Assembly: GCF_030063205.1 (NCBI RefSeq)
Contig: NZ_JASISQ010000002.1
Coordinates: 310,001-374,000 of the forward strand
From: Arthrobacter antibioticus
GTDB taxonomy: Bacteria > Actinomycetota > Actinomycetes > Actinomycetales > Micrococcaceae
Direction: 5' to 3'
DNA: 64,000 nucleotides
The notes beneath the pieces were generated by a model, which worked only from the letters and a program-made list of their open reading frames with translations, did not search any database and was not told the origin of the DNA. Of this stretch, positions 33,507-42,507 are shown in pieces (within the stretch, counting starts at the first letter, position 1; each line of letters opens with the position of its first letter). The position numbers and the translations under genes are program-made.

Positions 33507-35879
33507 TTGCGCGGACCCACGAAATTCAAGAACTGGCTCTTCAACACTCCCGGTGTCACCGACACCGCAGGCCTTGACGGGCTTGTCAGACGCGCAGTGC
33601 TGCGGGCTGCAGGAGAAAATTGTAAAACTGTTGATGAAATGGTTGACGCGTTAGGGCGCGCCTCAGTGCCCGGCGCCTCCGGGCACGCTAGTTTCGGGCA
33701 CGGCGCCGCTGACTGGTCCGATTCACAGCTGGAAGACTACTTGGTGTGTGCCAAGGTGGCTGCGGCAGAATCCCTTGGCATGACGGCCTTTGACACTCAA
33801 CTTTTGGCAGCCGCCAATATGTTGCGGGGCACCGTGGTGGAGATGGACACCGGCGAAGGCAAAACTTTGGTGGGCGCGCTTGTGGCTGGCGCGCATGCCC
33901 TGCGCGGGAACCGTGTTCACGTACTGACGGTCAATGATTATCTGGCCAGCCGTGACGCGCACTGGATGGGCCCTTATTTTCTTGCCCTCGGCGTGCGCGC
34001 GGCCTCCGTTACCGCGGAGGACTCCACTGATCTGCGTAGGAAAGCGTATGAATCGCAGATTGTGTACGTTTCCGTTAACGAACTTGGCTTTGATGTTCTG
34101 CGGGATCGCACGGCCACCACGTTAGCGGAAATAGTGTTGGCCCCTTTCCATGCCTGCATTGTGGATGAGATCGATTCCGTGTTGGTGGATGAAGCTACAG
34201 TTCCGTTGGTCTTGGCGGGCCGGGCGCGCGGCGAATTGGAAAGTGTGGACGTCGATGACTTTGTCCGCGCGCTCAGACCAACCCTCGATTACACGGTGGA
34301 GGCGGACAAACGCAATGTGTCCCTCACGGACGCTGGCCTGCGTCAAGCTCAGGCGAGGTGGCCCGAGGTTGAACTTTACTCAGCGGACGGCACACCACTG
34401 TTTTCCTCCATCAATGTTGCCTTGCACGCACAGGTACTGCTGACACGCGATGTGGACTACATTGTGCGCGAGGGCAGAGCTGAGATCGTTTCCGATTCGC
34501 GCGGGCGGGTGGCACATTTGCAACGCTGGCCAGACGGATTACAGGCCGCCGTGGAAACCAAGGAGGGGCTGCACAAAACCGAGCAGGGTGAAGTGCTGGA
34601 TCAGTTGCTGGTGCGGGATCTGATCAAGAGTTTCACCACCATCACCGGTATGAGCGGTACGGCCGTGGCCGTTGCGGAGTACCTGCGAACACATTACACC
34701 GTGAACACCGGCCGAATCCCTGCGCACAAACCGTGCATCCGTGACGATCGCCCGGAACAGATCTTTCTTACGGGGACCCAGCGCGATGCCGCGGTGATTG
34801 ACGCAGCCGCAGCGGCCCACGCCACCGGTCAGCCAGTGCTGATTGGCACCCACGATGTGGCAACTTCTGAACGTTTCGCTGAAAGTCTCAGAGCCCTAGG
34901 TCTCAATTGCCAAGTGCTCAACGCCCGCAATGACACGGCAGAGGCGCAAATCATTGCTCAAGCCGGGCGCAGGGATGCTTTGACGGTGTCCACGCAGATG
35001 GCCGGCCGCGGTACCGATATTATCCTCGGTGGCGCCGCCGCTAGTGCAACTGCGCATGACGAGGTGGCTGCTTTGGGTGGGCTCCTGGTTCTGATTGTGG
35101 GCCGTTTTTACTCATCGCGCCTTGATGCGCAGCTGCGTGGCAGGGCTGGGCGGCAAGGAGACCCCGGTGTCAGCGTCATTTTTTCCAGCATGGAAGACCC
35201 CGCCGCAAATGGGCAGGAAGCCCACGGCCGGGAGCTAAGTGGTTCGGTGGCACAGCATGCGGACGACGACGGTTTGGTCACCCAAGTGGGTGTCTCAAAA
35301 CTTCTTGACCGGGCCCAGCGGCTCTCGGAGCAGGAACGTTTCACCACGCAAGAGAACTCTTGGAAATACAACGAACTCATCGCCTATCAACGCCGGGTGG
35401 TCCTTGCCGAACGGGATAAGGTTCTCAACGATGATGTGGCTGCTGTTGAGCCGTTTGAACTGGTTGATGGTGCTGGCGGGGGTCAGTTTGCCAAACTTCG
35501 CGACGCGTTGGGGGACGCCAAACTCGTTGATATAAGCCGTCAGGTGCTCTTATTTCACCTTGACGCCCAGTGGAGCGATCACCTGGCTCTGTTATCGGAG
35601 CAGCGCGCTGCTATCCATCTGCGCGCCCTTGGCCGGCAAAACCCGCTGGATGAGTTCAGGCGTGAGACCATCTTTGCTTTTGATGGCTTCTTTGACCGCG
35701 CCCAACACGATGCTCGGGAGACTATGGCAGCCTTGGAAATTACCAACGATGGGGTTGATCTTGCCGCTGCCGGTATCCGCAGCGGCTCCACCACATGGAC
35801 GTACGTTGTGGACGAGAACCCGTTTGGGAAGCAATCGGATCAGATTGTGAAGTGGCTTTTGAAAAAGCTGGGCAAATAG
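33507..35879 (+). CDS. secA2: Accessory Sec translocase ATPase SecA2
   Basis: A 790-residue SecA paralogue of the actinobacterial SecA2 type, which drives export of a subset of proteins. Walker A is MDTGEGKTLVG (about residues 113-123), the DEAD-box equivalent is VDEIDSVLVDEA (about 218), and motif VI is QMAGRGTDIILGG with QLRGRAGRQGDPG. It lacks the zinc-binding C-terminal tail of housekeeping SecA, as expected. I prefer the TTG at 33507, preceded by AGAGGA, since homologues begin near KFKNWLF; a TTG at 33435 is possible. It may serve the secreted neighbours, but its clients are unknown. Confidence 0.9.
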   Translation: MRGPTKFKNWLFNTPGVTDTAGLDGLVRRAVLRAAGENCKTVDEMVDALGRASVPGASGHASFGHGAADWSDSQLEDYLVCAKVAAAESLGMTAFDTQLLAAANMLRGTVVEMDTGEGKTLVGALVAGAHALRGNRVHVLTVNDYLASRDAHWMGPYFLALGVRAASVTAEDSTDLRRKAYESQIVYVSVNELGFDVLRDRTATTLAEIVLAPFHACIVDEIDSVLVDEATVPLVLAGRARGELESVDVDDFVRALRPTLDYTVEADKRNVSLTDAGLRQAQARWPEVELYSADGTPLFSSINVALHAQVLLTRDVDYIVREGRAEIVSDSRGRVAHLQRWPDGLQAAVETKEGLHKTEQGEVLDQLLVRDLIKSFTTITGMSGTAVAVAEYLRTHYTVNTGRIPAHKPCIRDDRPEQIFLTGTQRDAAVIDAAAAAHATGQPVLIGTHDVATSERFAESLRALGLNCQVLNARNDTAEAQIIAQAGRRDALTVSTQMAGRGTDIILGGAAASATAHDEVAALGGLLVLIVGRFYSSRLDAQLRGRAGRQGDPGVSVIFSSMEDPAANGQEAHGRELSGSVAQHADDDGLVTQVGVSKLLDRAQRLSEQERFTTQENSWKYNELIAYQRRVVLAERDKVLNDDVAAVEPFELVDGAGGGQFAKLRDALGDAKLVDISRQVLLFHLDAQWSDHLALLSEQRAAIHLRALGRQNPLDEFRRETIFAFDGFFDRAQHDARETMAALEITNDGVDLAAAGIRSGSTTWTYVVDENPFGKQSDQIVKWLLKKLGK

Positions 35880-35933
35880 TTTCCCACACCATTTGATTTC
35901 CCGCATGACGCTGAGCGTTGGCCTAATTTTTTA

Positions 35934-36875
35934 CTAGATTTTCCATTTGTTAATGCGGTAGGAGTTGGCAAGTAATTCAAGTTTTCCCGGGTTCTCGTCC
36001 CAGTAGCTTTTGTGGCCACTGATACCCATACGCTGCGGAGTGCCCCACGGTGTGACGGAGAAAAGATTAACGCCTTGGATCTCATCCCCCGCGGCAGTCT
36101 TGCAGCTGAAGTCTATGACCACGGCAAGACCACGCCGAAACTCGCGGGTTTCGGGTTTGCTTGACTGAAAATCTGAGACGCATTTATGCCCTACGAGAAG
36201 CTGCGGCAGGTCCGCGGCAGCAGTGCCAGCAAGTTTGTCCTGTGTAGCTTGGATAGCAGCCTTGACCTTGACTGGATCAGTGCCGTATTTGCCCTCGTCA
36301 GTTTCGGAGAAGAAGGCAAAGGCCATAGAGATTCCGTCCGCATCCTTTTCCTCGGTGCCTTGGGCCACCTGTTGCATTTCCTTGCCTGAGGACGGGTCTG
36401 TTGAGATGCCGAAGGTACCGTCATAAGTCCACGATTTCAGGCGTTGGAACGAGGACTCACCGGTGACGAATTTAGCGAATTCAGGATCACCATCCGCTGG
36501 TACCTGACTGGGCCCGGCCAATTTGTCCCAGCCCGGGGGCAACGCCGTTGCGCCATCGGGCATCCCGTCAGCAGCTGCTTTTTCTGTGCTGTTATCAGCC
36601 GTGGCGGACGGTTCCGACGCAGCATTCGTGGCGTCTGCACTGGGTGTGTGCTGCCCGGAGCTTGCTGAGGGAACGAGCTGCTCATCAGCTGCTTCCTTGG
36701 TCAGGGCAGGAATAATCCAAACAAATAGGGCAATCAGCGCCAGTCCCACGGCAACTGCCACCGAACCCAGCACGATTGCCAGGGTCTTGTGGTTATTCGG
36801 TTGCGGCGAAGGAGTGTAGCCGCCCTGGAGTGGAGCGTTGAGAGGAGGCGGGGGAGCCCCGTTGTTATTGCTCAT
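35934..36875 (-). CDS. Membrane-anchored secreted protein, unknown function
   Basis: A 313-residue protein. A Pro/Asn-rich cytoplasmic N-terminus (about 1-29) precedes a single membrane helix (LAIVLGSVAVAVGLALIALF), then a Ser/Ala/Thr linker (about 65-110) and a folded outer domain of roughly 200 residues with two cysteines (GHKCVSDF and DFSCKTAAG) that could form a disulphide. Type II membrane topology with the domain outside is likely. No family is recognised. It is convergent with secA2. Confidence 0.72.
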   Translation of the reverse strand: MSNNNGAPPPPLNAPLQGGYTPSPQPNNHKTLAIVLGSVAVAVGLALIALFVWIIPALTKEAADEQLVPSASSGQHTPSADATNAASEPSATADNSTEKAAADGMPDGATALPPGWDKLAGPSQVPADGDPEFAKFVTGESSFQRLKSWTYDGTFGISTDPSSGKEMQQVAQGTEEKDADGISMAFAFFSETDEGKYGTDPVKVKAAIQATQDKLAGTAAADLPQLLVGHKCVSDFQSSKPETREFRRGLAVVIDFSCKTAAGDEIQGVNLFSVTPWGTPQRMGISGHKSYWDENPGKLELLANSYRINKWKI

Positions 36876-37047
36876 GACAATCCTTTCCAGGTGGTTCTCC
36901 CGCCACGGAACGCGGGCACATATGCGAGAAATTAAAGGTTAGCTGAAACGTTTTTATTGCCCACTAGGTCATATGCCGTGTCGGATTTTTCGGTCCTAGC
37001 GGCTAATATTTCTCGCGGCAGCACTTATGAAGTACCCAAGGCGTGGC

Positions 37048-37806
37048 CTAGAGTGCCAGCATGCCCCAGAGAAGCCAAGTCGAGAACGTGGCGGAGCCGG
37101 CTATAACTAAGGCGAAGCCGCTGAGCCAGATGAATGAGGGGACTCCTGTTGAACTGTAGAGAATATAGGCATCAGAGCTGGCCAACTGGGCGCGTCGGCG
37201 GGTATGGACGCTGGCAACCTTGAAGAAGTCACGCACCGAACCAACGCCCAAGGCAATGCCCAGCGCCAAGACCACGTAGCTGACCGTCTGCGCATCGGCG
37301 AACATGACGAGGCTTTGAGCAATAACAGCACTGATCAGAGCCACGATAATGCCGGTGAAATTACGCAAGAAGATCAACGCCACCAAAAGAACAAGGGCGC
37401 CGATTGATGCCGCGGCACCCGCCCAGCCCGCTGAAACACTCCAAACAAGTGCGGCGCCCACTACCGCAGGGGCCGGGTAGCCCCAAAAACCCGACCACGT
37501 AGCGCTAAATCCCCGGCGGCCACTACTAACCAGCTGCCCTGAATGGTCCAGCCCAATTTTGAGCCCATGAATAAAACGCCCCGTCATTAAGGCGGCAAAG
37601 GCGTGGCCGAGTTCATGCACGAACGTCACGTAGAGGCCAAACCAGCGCCAGGTCACACGAGGGATGCTCAGTGCAACAGCGGCCGCCACAATTCCAAGCA
37701 AAAGAAGCGTTGAAACATCCGGTGCGTCCACGCGGGTAAAACCATTGAGCACCGCGCTCCACCAGTTAGCGGCAGCATCTGAGAATCCTCCAACAGCATT
37801 AGTCAT
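37048..37806 (-). CDS. M50-family membrane metallopeptidase
   Basis: A 252-residue polytopic protein with the zinc-protease motif HELGHA near residue 65, inside a membrane helix, followed by a GRFIHGLKIGLDHSG stretch and SGFWGYPAPAVVG, as in the M50B-like peptidase family. Site-2-type proteases cut membrane proteins inside the bilayer, often to release regulators; its substrate is unknown. I use the ATG at 37806 since the extra N-terminus up to 37845 lacks a site. It is divergent from the gene at 38056, with a 15-bp repeat array between. Confidence 0.8.
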   Translation of the reverse strand: MTNAVGGFSDAAANWWSAVLNGFTRVDAPDVSTLLLLGIVAAAVALSIPRVTWRWFGLYVTFVHELGHAFAALMTGRFIHGLKIGLDHSGQLVSSGRRGFSATWSGFWGYPAPAVVGAALVWSVSAGWAGAAASIGALVLLVALIFLRNFTGIIVALISAVIAQSLVMFADAQTVSYVVLALGIALGVGSVRDFFKVASVHTRRRAQLASSDAYILYSSTGVPSFIWLSGFALVIAGSATFSTWLLWGMLAL

Positions 37807-37933
37807 AACGTGCACACTAAACGATGAAGCTCCAAGGCCGCTCATTTGCCGAACTACTTCGACTCCTGCGCATGGCCAGGTGCGCGTGCTGCGGCACGGC
37901 TACTTCTGCGGCACTTGAGCACATCACGGTGCG

Positions 37934-38008
37934 CGGGAGCCGAACTGGCGGGAGCCGAACTGGCGGGAGCCGAACTGGCGGGAGCCGAACTGGCGGGAGC
38001 CGAACTGG
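37934..38008. repeat. Five tandem copies of a 15-bp unit
   Basis: Five exact head-to-tail copies of CGGGAGCCGAACTGG lie between the M50 peptidase gene and the gene at 38056. The unit is a multiple of three, so all frames stay open across it, which creates long but probably meaningless reading frames on both strands. Confidence 0.95.
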
Positions 38009-38055
38009 CAAGGGCCGGCGGGGCGGTGCGAGGTCCAAGAGCTAGGCTGGAACGC

Positions 38056-38352
38056 GTGAGCGAGCCAACAAATACCCTTCGTCGTTTTGAACTGACCCTG
38101 CGTAAACCGCCGCTGGGCTGGTTTCCTAAGCCCACTGTTGTGGTTGACGGCGTGGCCCAACCAACCCAGTGGGGCACCAGGAACTGGAAAATATCCGGAA
38201 CAAAGAGTGCCACCGTGCGCATCTTCTTGTATAACCGGATGTGGAAATTTGGTGAAGTGAACTTCACTGTTGAGCCGAACACCCCGGCCCCCTTGGTGTA
38301 CCGGGCTCCATGGCTTCCGTTCCTGAAAGGAAAGGTAAATAAAGCCAGTTAG
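38056..38352 (+). CDS. Small beta-rich protein, unknown function
   Basis: A 98-residue soluble protein (GTG start at 38056). It begins VSEPTNTLRRFELTLRKPP and reads as beta strands: PTVVVDGVAQPTQWG, NWKISGTKSATVRIFLYN, then KFGEVNFTVEP and PLVYRAPWLPF. It looks like a compact one-domain beta sandwich. The stop lies 3 bp from the convergent gene's stop. Longer frames extend through the upstream repeats and I discount them. No family recognised. Confidence 0.62.
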   Translation: MSEPTNTLRRFELTLRKPPLGWFPKPTVVVDGVAQPTQWGTRNWKISGTKSATVRIFLYNRMWKFGEVNFTVEPNTPAPLVYRAPWLPFLKGKVNKAS

Positions 38353-38355
38353 GTC

Positions 38356-39063
38356 TTAGCTGACGCTTTTAGCTAACGGTGGCGCGGACACTATAGCGCC
38401 CCACCGTTGCCAGCCGTAGATTGCCAAGCAAGCTTGGGCGAAGAATAAAAAGATCAGCACCGAGCCTTGTGCTGCGAGGACTGTGCCGGCCAGCGAGACG
38501 AACGCGGAAGAGGCCACCAAGAACCACGCCCAGCGAGAACGCCGGGCCAGGCCCAGCATCCCCGCCGGCAGCAACCCGTACAAGAAACCTGAGACCACCA
38601 TGGTGATAACAGGAAGATTGGAAGGGGAGAAAGAAAGATAGATCGAAACCACGGCGATCAAGGATGTTGCCGTATAAACCACTGCCATCAACAACGGAGC
38701 CACAAGGTCGGTGGGCTTATATTGGCGGAGGGTAATAGCACGGGTTAGCTGAGAATCGCGAGGGAACTTTTGGAATGCAACCAGCCCGTAGATGCCCACC
38801 CCAATGGTCAATGCCAGTGGCACTGCAATGCTGCTGACGAATAAGAGCAGTGCTAACGGGGAACGGATGCTGGATCCGGGGATATTGGCAAGCTCAGCAA
38901 GCCCGGGCATCAGGAAAGCAACGGCTACAAGCCACCAGCCCAGTTGATTGCGGCGCCCCAAAAGGATGATGGCGGCACACATCAATAAAGCGCTGACGAT
39001 TCTAAAGGCAACAAACAGGGTGCTCATGCCGGTGTCGAGGCGGCCAAATAAGAGATCGCTCAT
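38356..39063 (-). CDS. Polytopic membrane protein, PnuC-like C-terminus
   Basis: A 235-residue protein with about seven helices. The last part (RRSRWAWFLVASSAFVSLAG, then FFAQACLAIYGWQRWG) resembles the C-terminal half of PnuC nicotinamide riboside carriers, where a helix ends in YGWxxW. The N-terminal half is unlike PnuC, so the call is tentative. I start at the ATG at 39063, preceded by GGGAGG and GGATGG; longer frames to 39195 are unlikely. Confidence 0.6.
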   Translation of the reverse strand: MSDLLFGRLDTGMSTLFVAFRIVSALLMCAAIILLGRRNQLGWWLVAVAFLMPGLAELANIPGSSIRSPLALLLFVSSIAVPLALTIGVGIYGLVAFQKFPRDSQLTRAITLRQYKPTDLVAPLLMAVVYTATSLIAVVSIYLSFSPSNLPVITMVVSGFLYGLLPAGMLGLARRSRWAWFLVASSAFVSLAGTVLAAQGSVLIFLFFAQACLAIYGWQRWGAIVSAPPLAKSVS

Positions 39064-39243
39064 TCCATCCATGCCTCCCACTGTAGGCGGAAGTGTGGCT
39101 GGTGCACCCTTCGGCGGGCAGCATAAGCCAGCACGGTGCAATAGCGCGCAGTAATAACCAGAGTGATTCCGGCCGCTTTCAGCTCCGCGCATCACCCCGG
39201 CATGCTTGGATAAGAGAAGACGCGCGAAAGGCGGAAATTGACT

Positions 39244-41349
39244 ATGGCCCGTGGAATTTATGTCAGTGCTACTACTCCTGGTTCAGGAAAAACGTTAGTG
39301 TCCCTGGGGCTGGCTGATGCTTTGCACAGGCGCGCCGACAGGATCGGGTTTTTCCGTCCCATCACCTCGGCCGCTGATCCCGAGCAGGACCCCACAGTTC
39401 TCATGCTGCAACGCATGTACCAACTCACCCCGCAGGTATGCCGGGCAGGGATGAGCACCACGGAAGCTCGCGCGCTACTGGCGGCCGGACGCCGGCAAGA
39501 AATCGATACCCGCGCGGTGGAGATCTTCAGTGAAATCGCCAAAAATTGCGATGTCATTATTGTGGAAGGCACCGATTTGACCGGCCAAGACGCTGCCGTT
39601 GAGTTTGACCTCAACGCCCGCCTTGCCAACAACCTGGGCCTGCCCGTGCTGGCTGTTGTTGGTGCACGGGGGTTGGCTGCCGAGGAGATCGCCGACGCGG
39701 TAGACGTTGCCCGCAAGGAATTGGCCGCAGAGAATTGTTCCTTGTTAGCCATGATGGTCAACCGCGCCGACCCTGACGGACTTGAGGCAATCAAGGCGGC
39801 CGTGCGGCCAGGCCAGAGTAGCCGTCCTGTGTATGTGATCCCGGAGATTGCCGAAATTTCCCGTCCCACAGTGGGTGAGGTGGCTACCGCCCTTGGCCTG
39901 CGTCAGATGGCTGGCAGTTCCGAGCTGGAGCGTGATGTCCATGCGATTAAGGTTGCTGCCATGACGGTGGGCAACTTTTTGCACCAGTTTCAAGCCAACG
40001 ATCTAGTGATTGTCCCGGGTGACCGCGCGGATGTCATGGTGGCAACGTTGGCGTCCGCGTTCTCCCCCGAGTTTCCTGTCCCTAGCGGCATGGTGCTCAC
40101 AGGAGGTCTTGCCCCGGACCCGCACGTACTACCTTTTCTGGCGCATGCCCCGTTCCCCGTTTTTGCCTCCGACGACGACACTTTCAGTACCGCGCGCGCT
40201 GTGAGCGAAGTGCGTAGCGAGCTGACAACGGGGCAGCGGCGCAAAGTGGCCGCCGCGATGGGTGCCTGGGCACGCACTGTTGATGAGGGTGAACTGCTTG
40301 ACAGGCTGACGTTGCCGCGACCCGCCACCATGACACCGCTGCGGTTCCTGCACGAACTGATCGAGCGGGCCCGCAGCGAACGCAAACACATTGTGCTGCC
40401 GGAGGGTACTGATGCCAGGGTGCTGGCTGCGGCCGAAATTCTGCACCGCCGCGACGTGTGTGATTTGACCGTATTGGGCTCGGTTCAGGCTGTGCAGGAG
40501 CAGGCTGCTGCCCAGGGCATCGAGCTCAGCGGGGTCAATATTGTTGATCCGGCCACATCCCCTTTGCGGGAATCTTTCGCTATTGAGTACCAGCGGCTGC
40601 GAGCCCACAAAGGTGTTGATCTGGCTCGCGCTCGTGAAGTCATGACGGACGGCTCATATTTTGGCACCATGATGGTGCAACTGGGGCATGTTGATGGGAT
40701 GGTCTCAGGAGCGGGGCACACCACGGCAAACACCATTCGCCCGGCCCTTGAGTTTGTAAAAACACGGCCGGGGGTTCGTCTTGTTTCCTCAGTTTTCTTG
40801 ATGCTGTTGGCGGATAGGGTGCTTGTTTATGGGGATTGCGCCGTGAACCCGGACCCCAACGAAGAACAGCTTGCCGATATTGCCATTGCTTCGGCGCAAA
40901 CAGCCGCCCAGTTTGGTGTGGAACCACGCATCGCCATGCTCTCCTATTCCACCGGCGGATCAGGTTCAGGCCAAGCCGTGGATGAGGTTCGCAAAGCCAC
41001 CGAGTTGGCCCGTGCGGCCAGGCCGGACCTGGCCATTGAGGGCCCCATCCAGTACGACGCGGCAGTGGATATGTCCATCGCAGCCTCAAAAATGCCTGCC
41101 TCCACGGTGGCCGGACAGGCAACCGTATTCATCTTCCCTGACCTGAACACCGGGAATAACACCTACAAAGCGGTGCAGCAATCCTCCGGCGCCGTGGCTG
41201 TGGGACCTGTCCTTCAGGGACTGAACAAGCCAATCAATGATCTTTCCCGCGGCTGCACAGTGGAGGACATTGTCAATACTGTGGCCATCACCGCCATCCA
41301 GGCCCAAGGCGCCTCAGCCTCCCAGCCCAGCAAAGTTAAGGATTTCTAA
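39244..41349 (+). CDS. pta: Phosphate acetyltransferase (long type)
   Basis: A 701-residue Pta that interconverts acetyl-CoA and acetyl phosphate. It has the three-part long form: an N-terminal P-loop domain related to BioD (TTPGSGKTLVSLGLADAL), a DRTGG regulatory domain (about 215-325) and the C-terminal PTA_PTB catalytic domain from about 365 (HIVLPEGTDARVLAAAEIL, YGDCAVNPDPN, MLSYSTGGSGSG and IQYDAAVD). AAAGGCGG stands before the ATG at 39244. The stop overlaps the ackA start by 1 bp, an operon. Confidence 0.95.
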   Translation: MARGIYVSATTPGSGKTLVSLGLADALHRRADRIGFFRPITSAADPEQDPTVLMLQRMYQLTPQVCRAGMSTTEARALLAAGRRQEIDTRAVEIFSEIAKNCDVIIVEGTDLTGQDAAVEFDLNARLANNLGLPVLAVVGARGLAAEEIADAVDVARKELAAENCSLLAMMVNRADPDGLEAIKAAVRPGQSSRPVYVIPEIAEISRPTVGEVATALGLRQMAGSSELERDVHAIKVAAMTVGNFLHQFQANDLVIVPGDRADVMVATLASAFSPEFPVPSGMVLTGGLAPDPHVLPFLAHAPFPVFASDDDTFSTARAVSEVRSELTTGQRRKVAAAMGAWARTVDEGELLDRLTLPRPATMTPLRFLHELIERARSERKHIVLPEGTDARVLAAAEILHRRDVCDLTVLGSVQAVQEQAAAQGIELSGVNIVDPATSPLRESFAIEYQRLRAHKGVDLARAREVMTDGSYFGTMMVQLGHVDGMVSGAGHTTANTIRPALEFVKTRPGVRLVSSVFLMLLADRVLVYGDCAVNPDPNEEQLADIAIASAQTAAQFGVEPRIAMLSYSTGGSGSGQAVDEVRKATELARAARPDLAIEGPIQYDAAVDMSIAASKMPASTVAGQATVFIFPDLNTGNNTYKAVQQSSGAVAVGPVLQGLNKPINDLSRGCTVEDIVNTVAITAIQAQGASASQPSKVKDF

Positions 41350-42488
41350 TGCGTGTGCTTGTCATTAACTCTGGTTCCTCTTCGCTGAAGTATCAGGTGC
41401 GGGATACCGACACCAATGAAGTTCCCGCCAAGGGTTTGATAGAGCGCATTGGCGAGGGCGCCGGGGGGCCGGCCAACCATGGCGAGGCCATGGACCAGGT
41501 CGCGGCCCAGCTGGCAGGGGAGCTTGCTCAGAGGCCGATTGACGCCGTCGGGCATCGAGTGGTCCACGGTGGCGAGCGTTTCAGCGAGCCTGTGTTGATC
41601 AACAATGAAATCACGCGCGCCATTGAGCGGCTAAACCCTTTGGCGCCGCTGCACAATCCGGCGAATGTGTTGGGGATCCGCGCCATCACCGCCAAGTGGC
41701 CGCAGATGCCGCAGGTGGCAGTTTTCGACACGGCTTTTCACCGCACGCTGCCCGAGCACGCATGGCGTTATGCGGTGCCGGATGAGCTGTACAGGCAGTA
41801 CGGGATCAGGCGTTACGGCTTCCACGGGACCTCGCACCAGTTCGTGACGGGGCGTGCCGCCAAGCTTTTGGGCGTGCCACTGGAAGAATTCAACGCCGTT
41901 GTGGCGCATCTGGGGAATGGGGTTTCGCTGACAGCCATTCAGGGCGGCGCCAGCATTGACACCTCTATGGGCTTTACCCCGTTGGAGGGTCTGGTGATGG
42001 GTACCCGCAGCGGCGATATTGACCCCTCGATCTTGATCTTTTTGCAGCGCCAGGGGATGTCTGCGGACAGTATTGATACGCTGCTGAACCGGGAATCCGG
42101 GCTCAAGGCCCTCTTCGGCGACAATGACATGCGCGCCATAGTTGAGGCCGCCGACGCCGGGGATGCGTCAGCACAAAAGACGCTCGCCATCACCTCCTAC
42201 CGGTTGGCGAAGTACATTGGCGGCTATCACGTGGCTGTGGGCGGCGCTCATGCGTTGGTGTTTACGGCCGGAATTGGTGAGAACTCGGCCGGTTTCCGTG
42301 CCCGGGTCACGGATCGTCTAGGTGCTTTGGGTGTGATGCTCGACGGCGAAGCCAACCTTGCGCGTTCGGGCTCACCCCGGGTGATCAGCGCCCCCGGATC
42401 GCTGATCCCCGTCCTGGTGGTTCCGACGGACGAGGAGGCGGCGATCGCGGAGGCGACTGCCGCCGTCGTTCGTTCAGCAACTGACTAA
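41349..42488 (+). CDS. ackA: Acetate kinase
   Basis: A 379-residue kinase that turns acetyl phosphate and ADP into acetate and ATP, or the reverse. Motifs: VLVINSGSSSLKYQV at the N-terminus, DAVGHRVVHGGE, VAVFDTAFHRTLP, YGFHGTSHQFV, VAHLGNGVSLTA and FTAGIGENS. Length and motif order are normal. It is coupled to pta by a 1-bp overlap. Together the pair links acetyl-CoA, which the PAA pathway next door also produces, to acetate overflow. Confidence 0.95.
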   Translation: MRVLVINSGSSSLKYQVRDTDTNEVPAKGLIERIGEGAGGPANHGEAMDQVAAQLAGELAQRPIDAVGHRVVHGGERFSEPVLINNEITRAIERLNPLAPLHNPANVLGIRAITAKWPQMPQVAVFDTAFHRTLPEHAWRYAVPDELYRQYGIRRYGFHGTSHQFVTGRAAKLLGVPLEEFNAVVAHLGNGVSLTAIQGGASIDTSMGFTPLEGLVMGTRSGDIDPSILIFLQRQGMSADSIDTLLNRESGLKALFGDNDMRAIVEAADAGDASAQKTLAITSYRLAKYIGGYHVAVGGAHALVFTAGIGENSAGFRARVTDRLGALGVMLDGEANLARSGSPRVISAPGSLIPVLVVPTDEEAAIAEATAAVVRSATD

Positions 42489-42507
42489 ATCCAGGATCGG
42501 GGCGGCT

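Noticed and set aside
37846-38055. N-terminal extension of the 38056 gene through the 15-bp repeats
   Set aside because: The extension exists only because the repeat unit is a multiple of three; it encodes repetitive Ala/Glu/Leu sequence and lacks a start signal.
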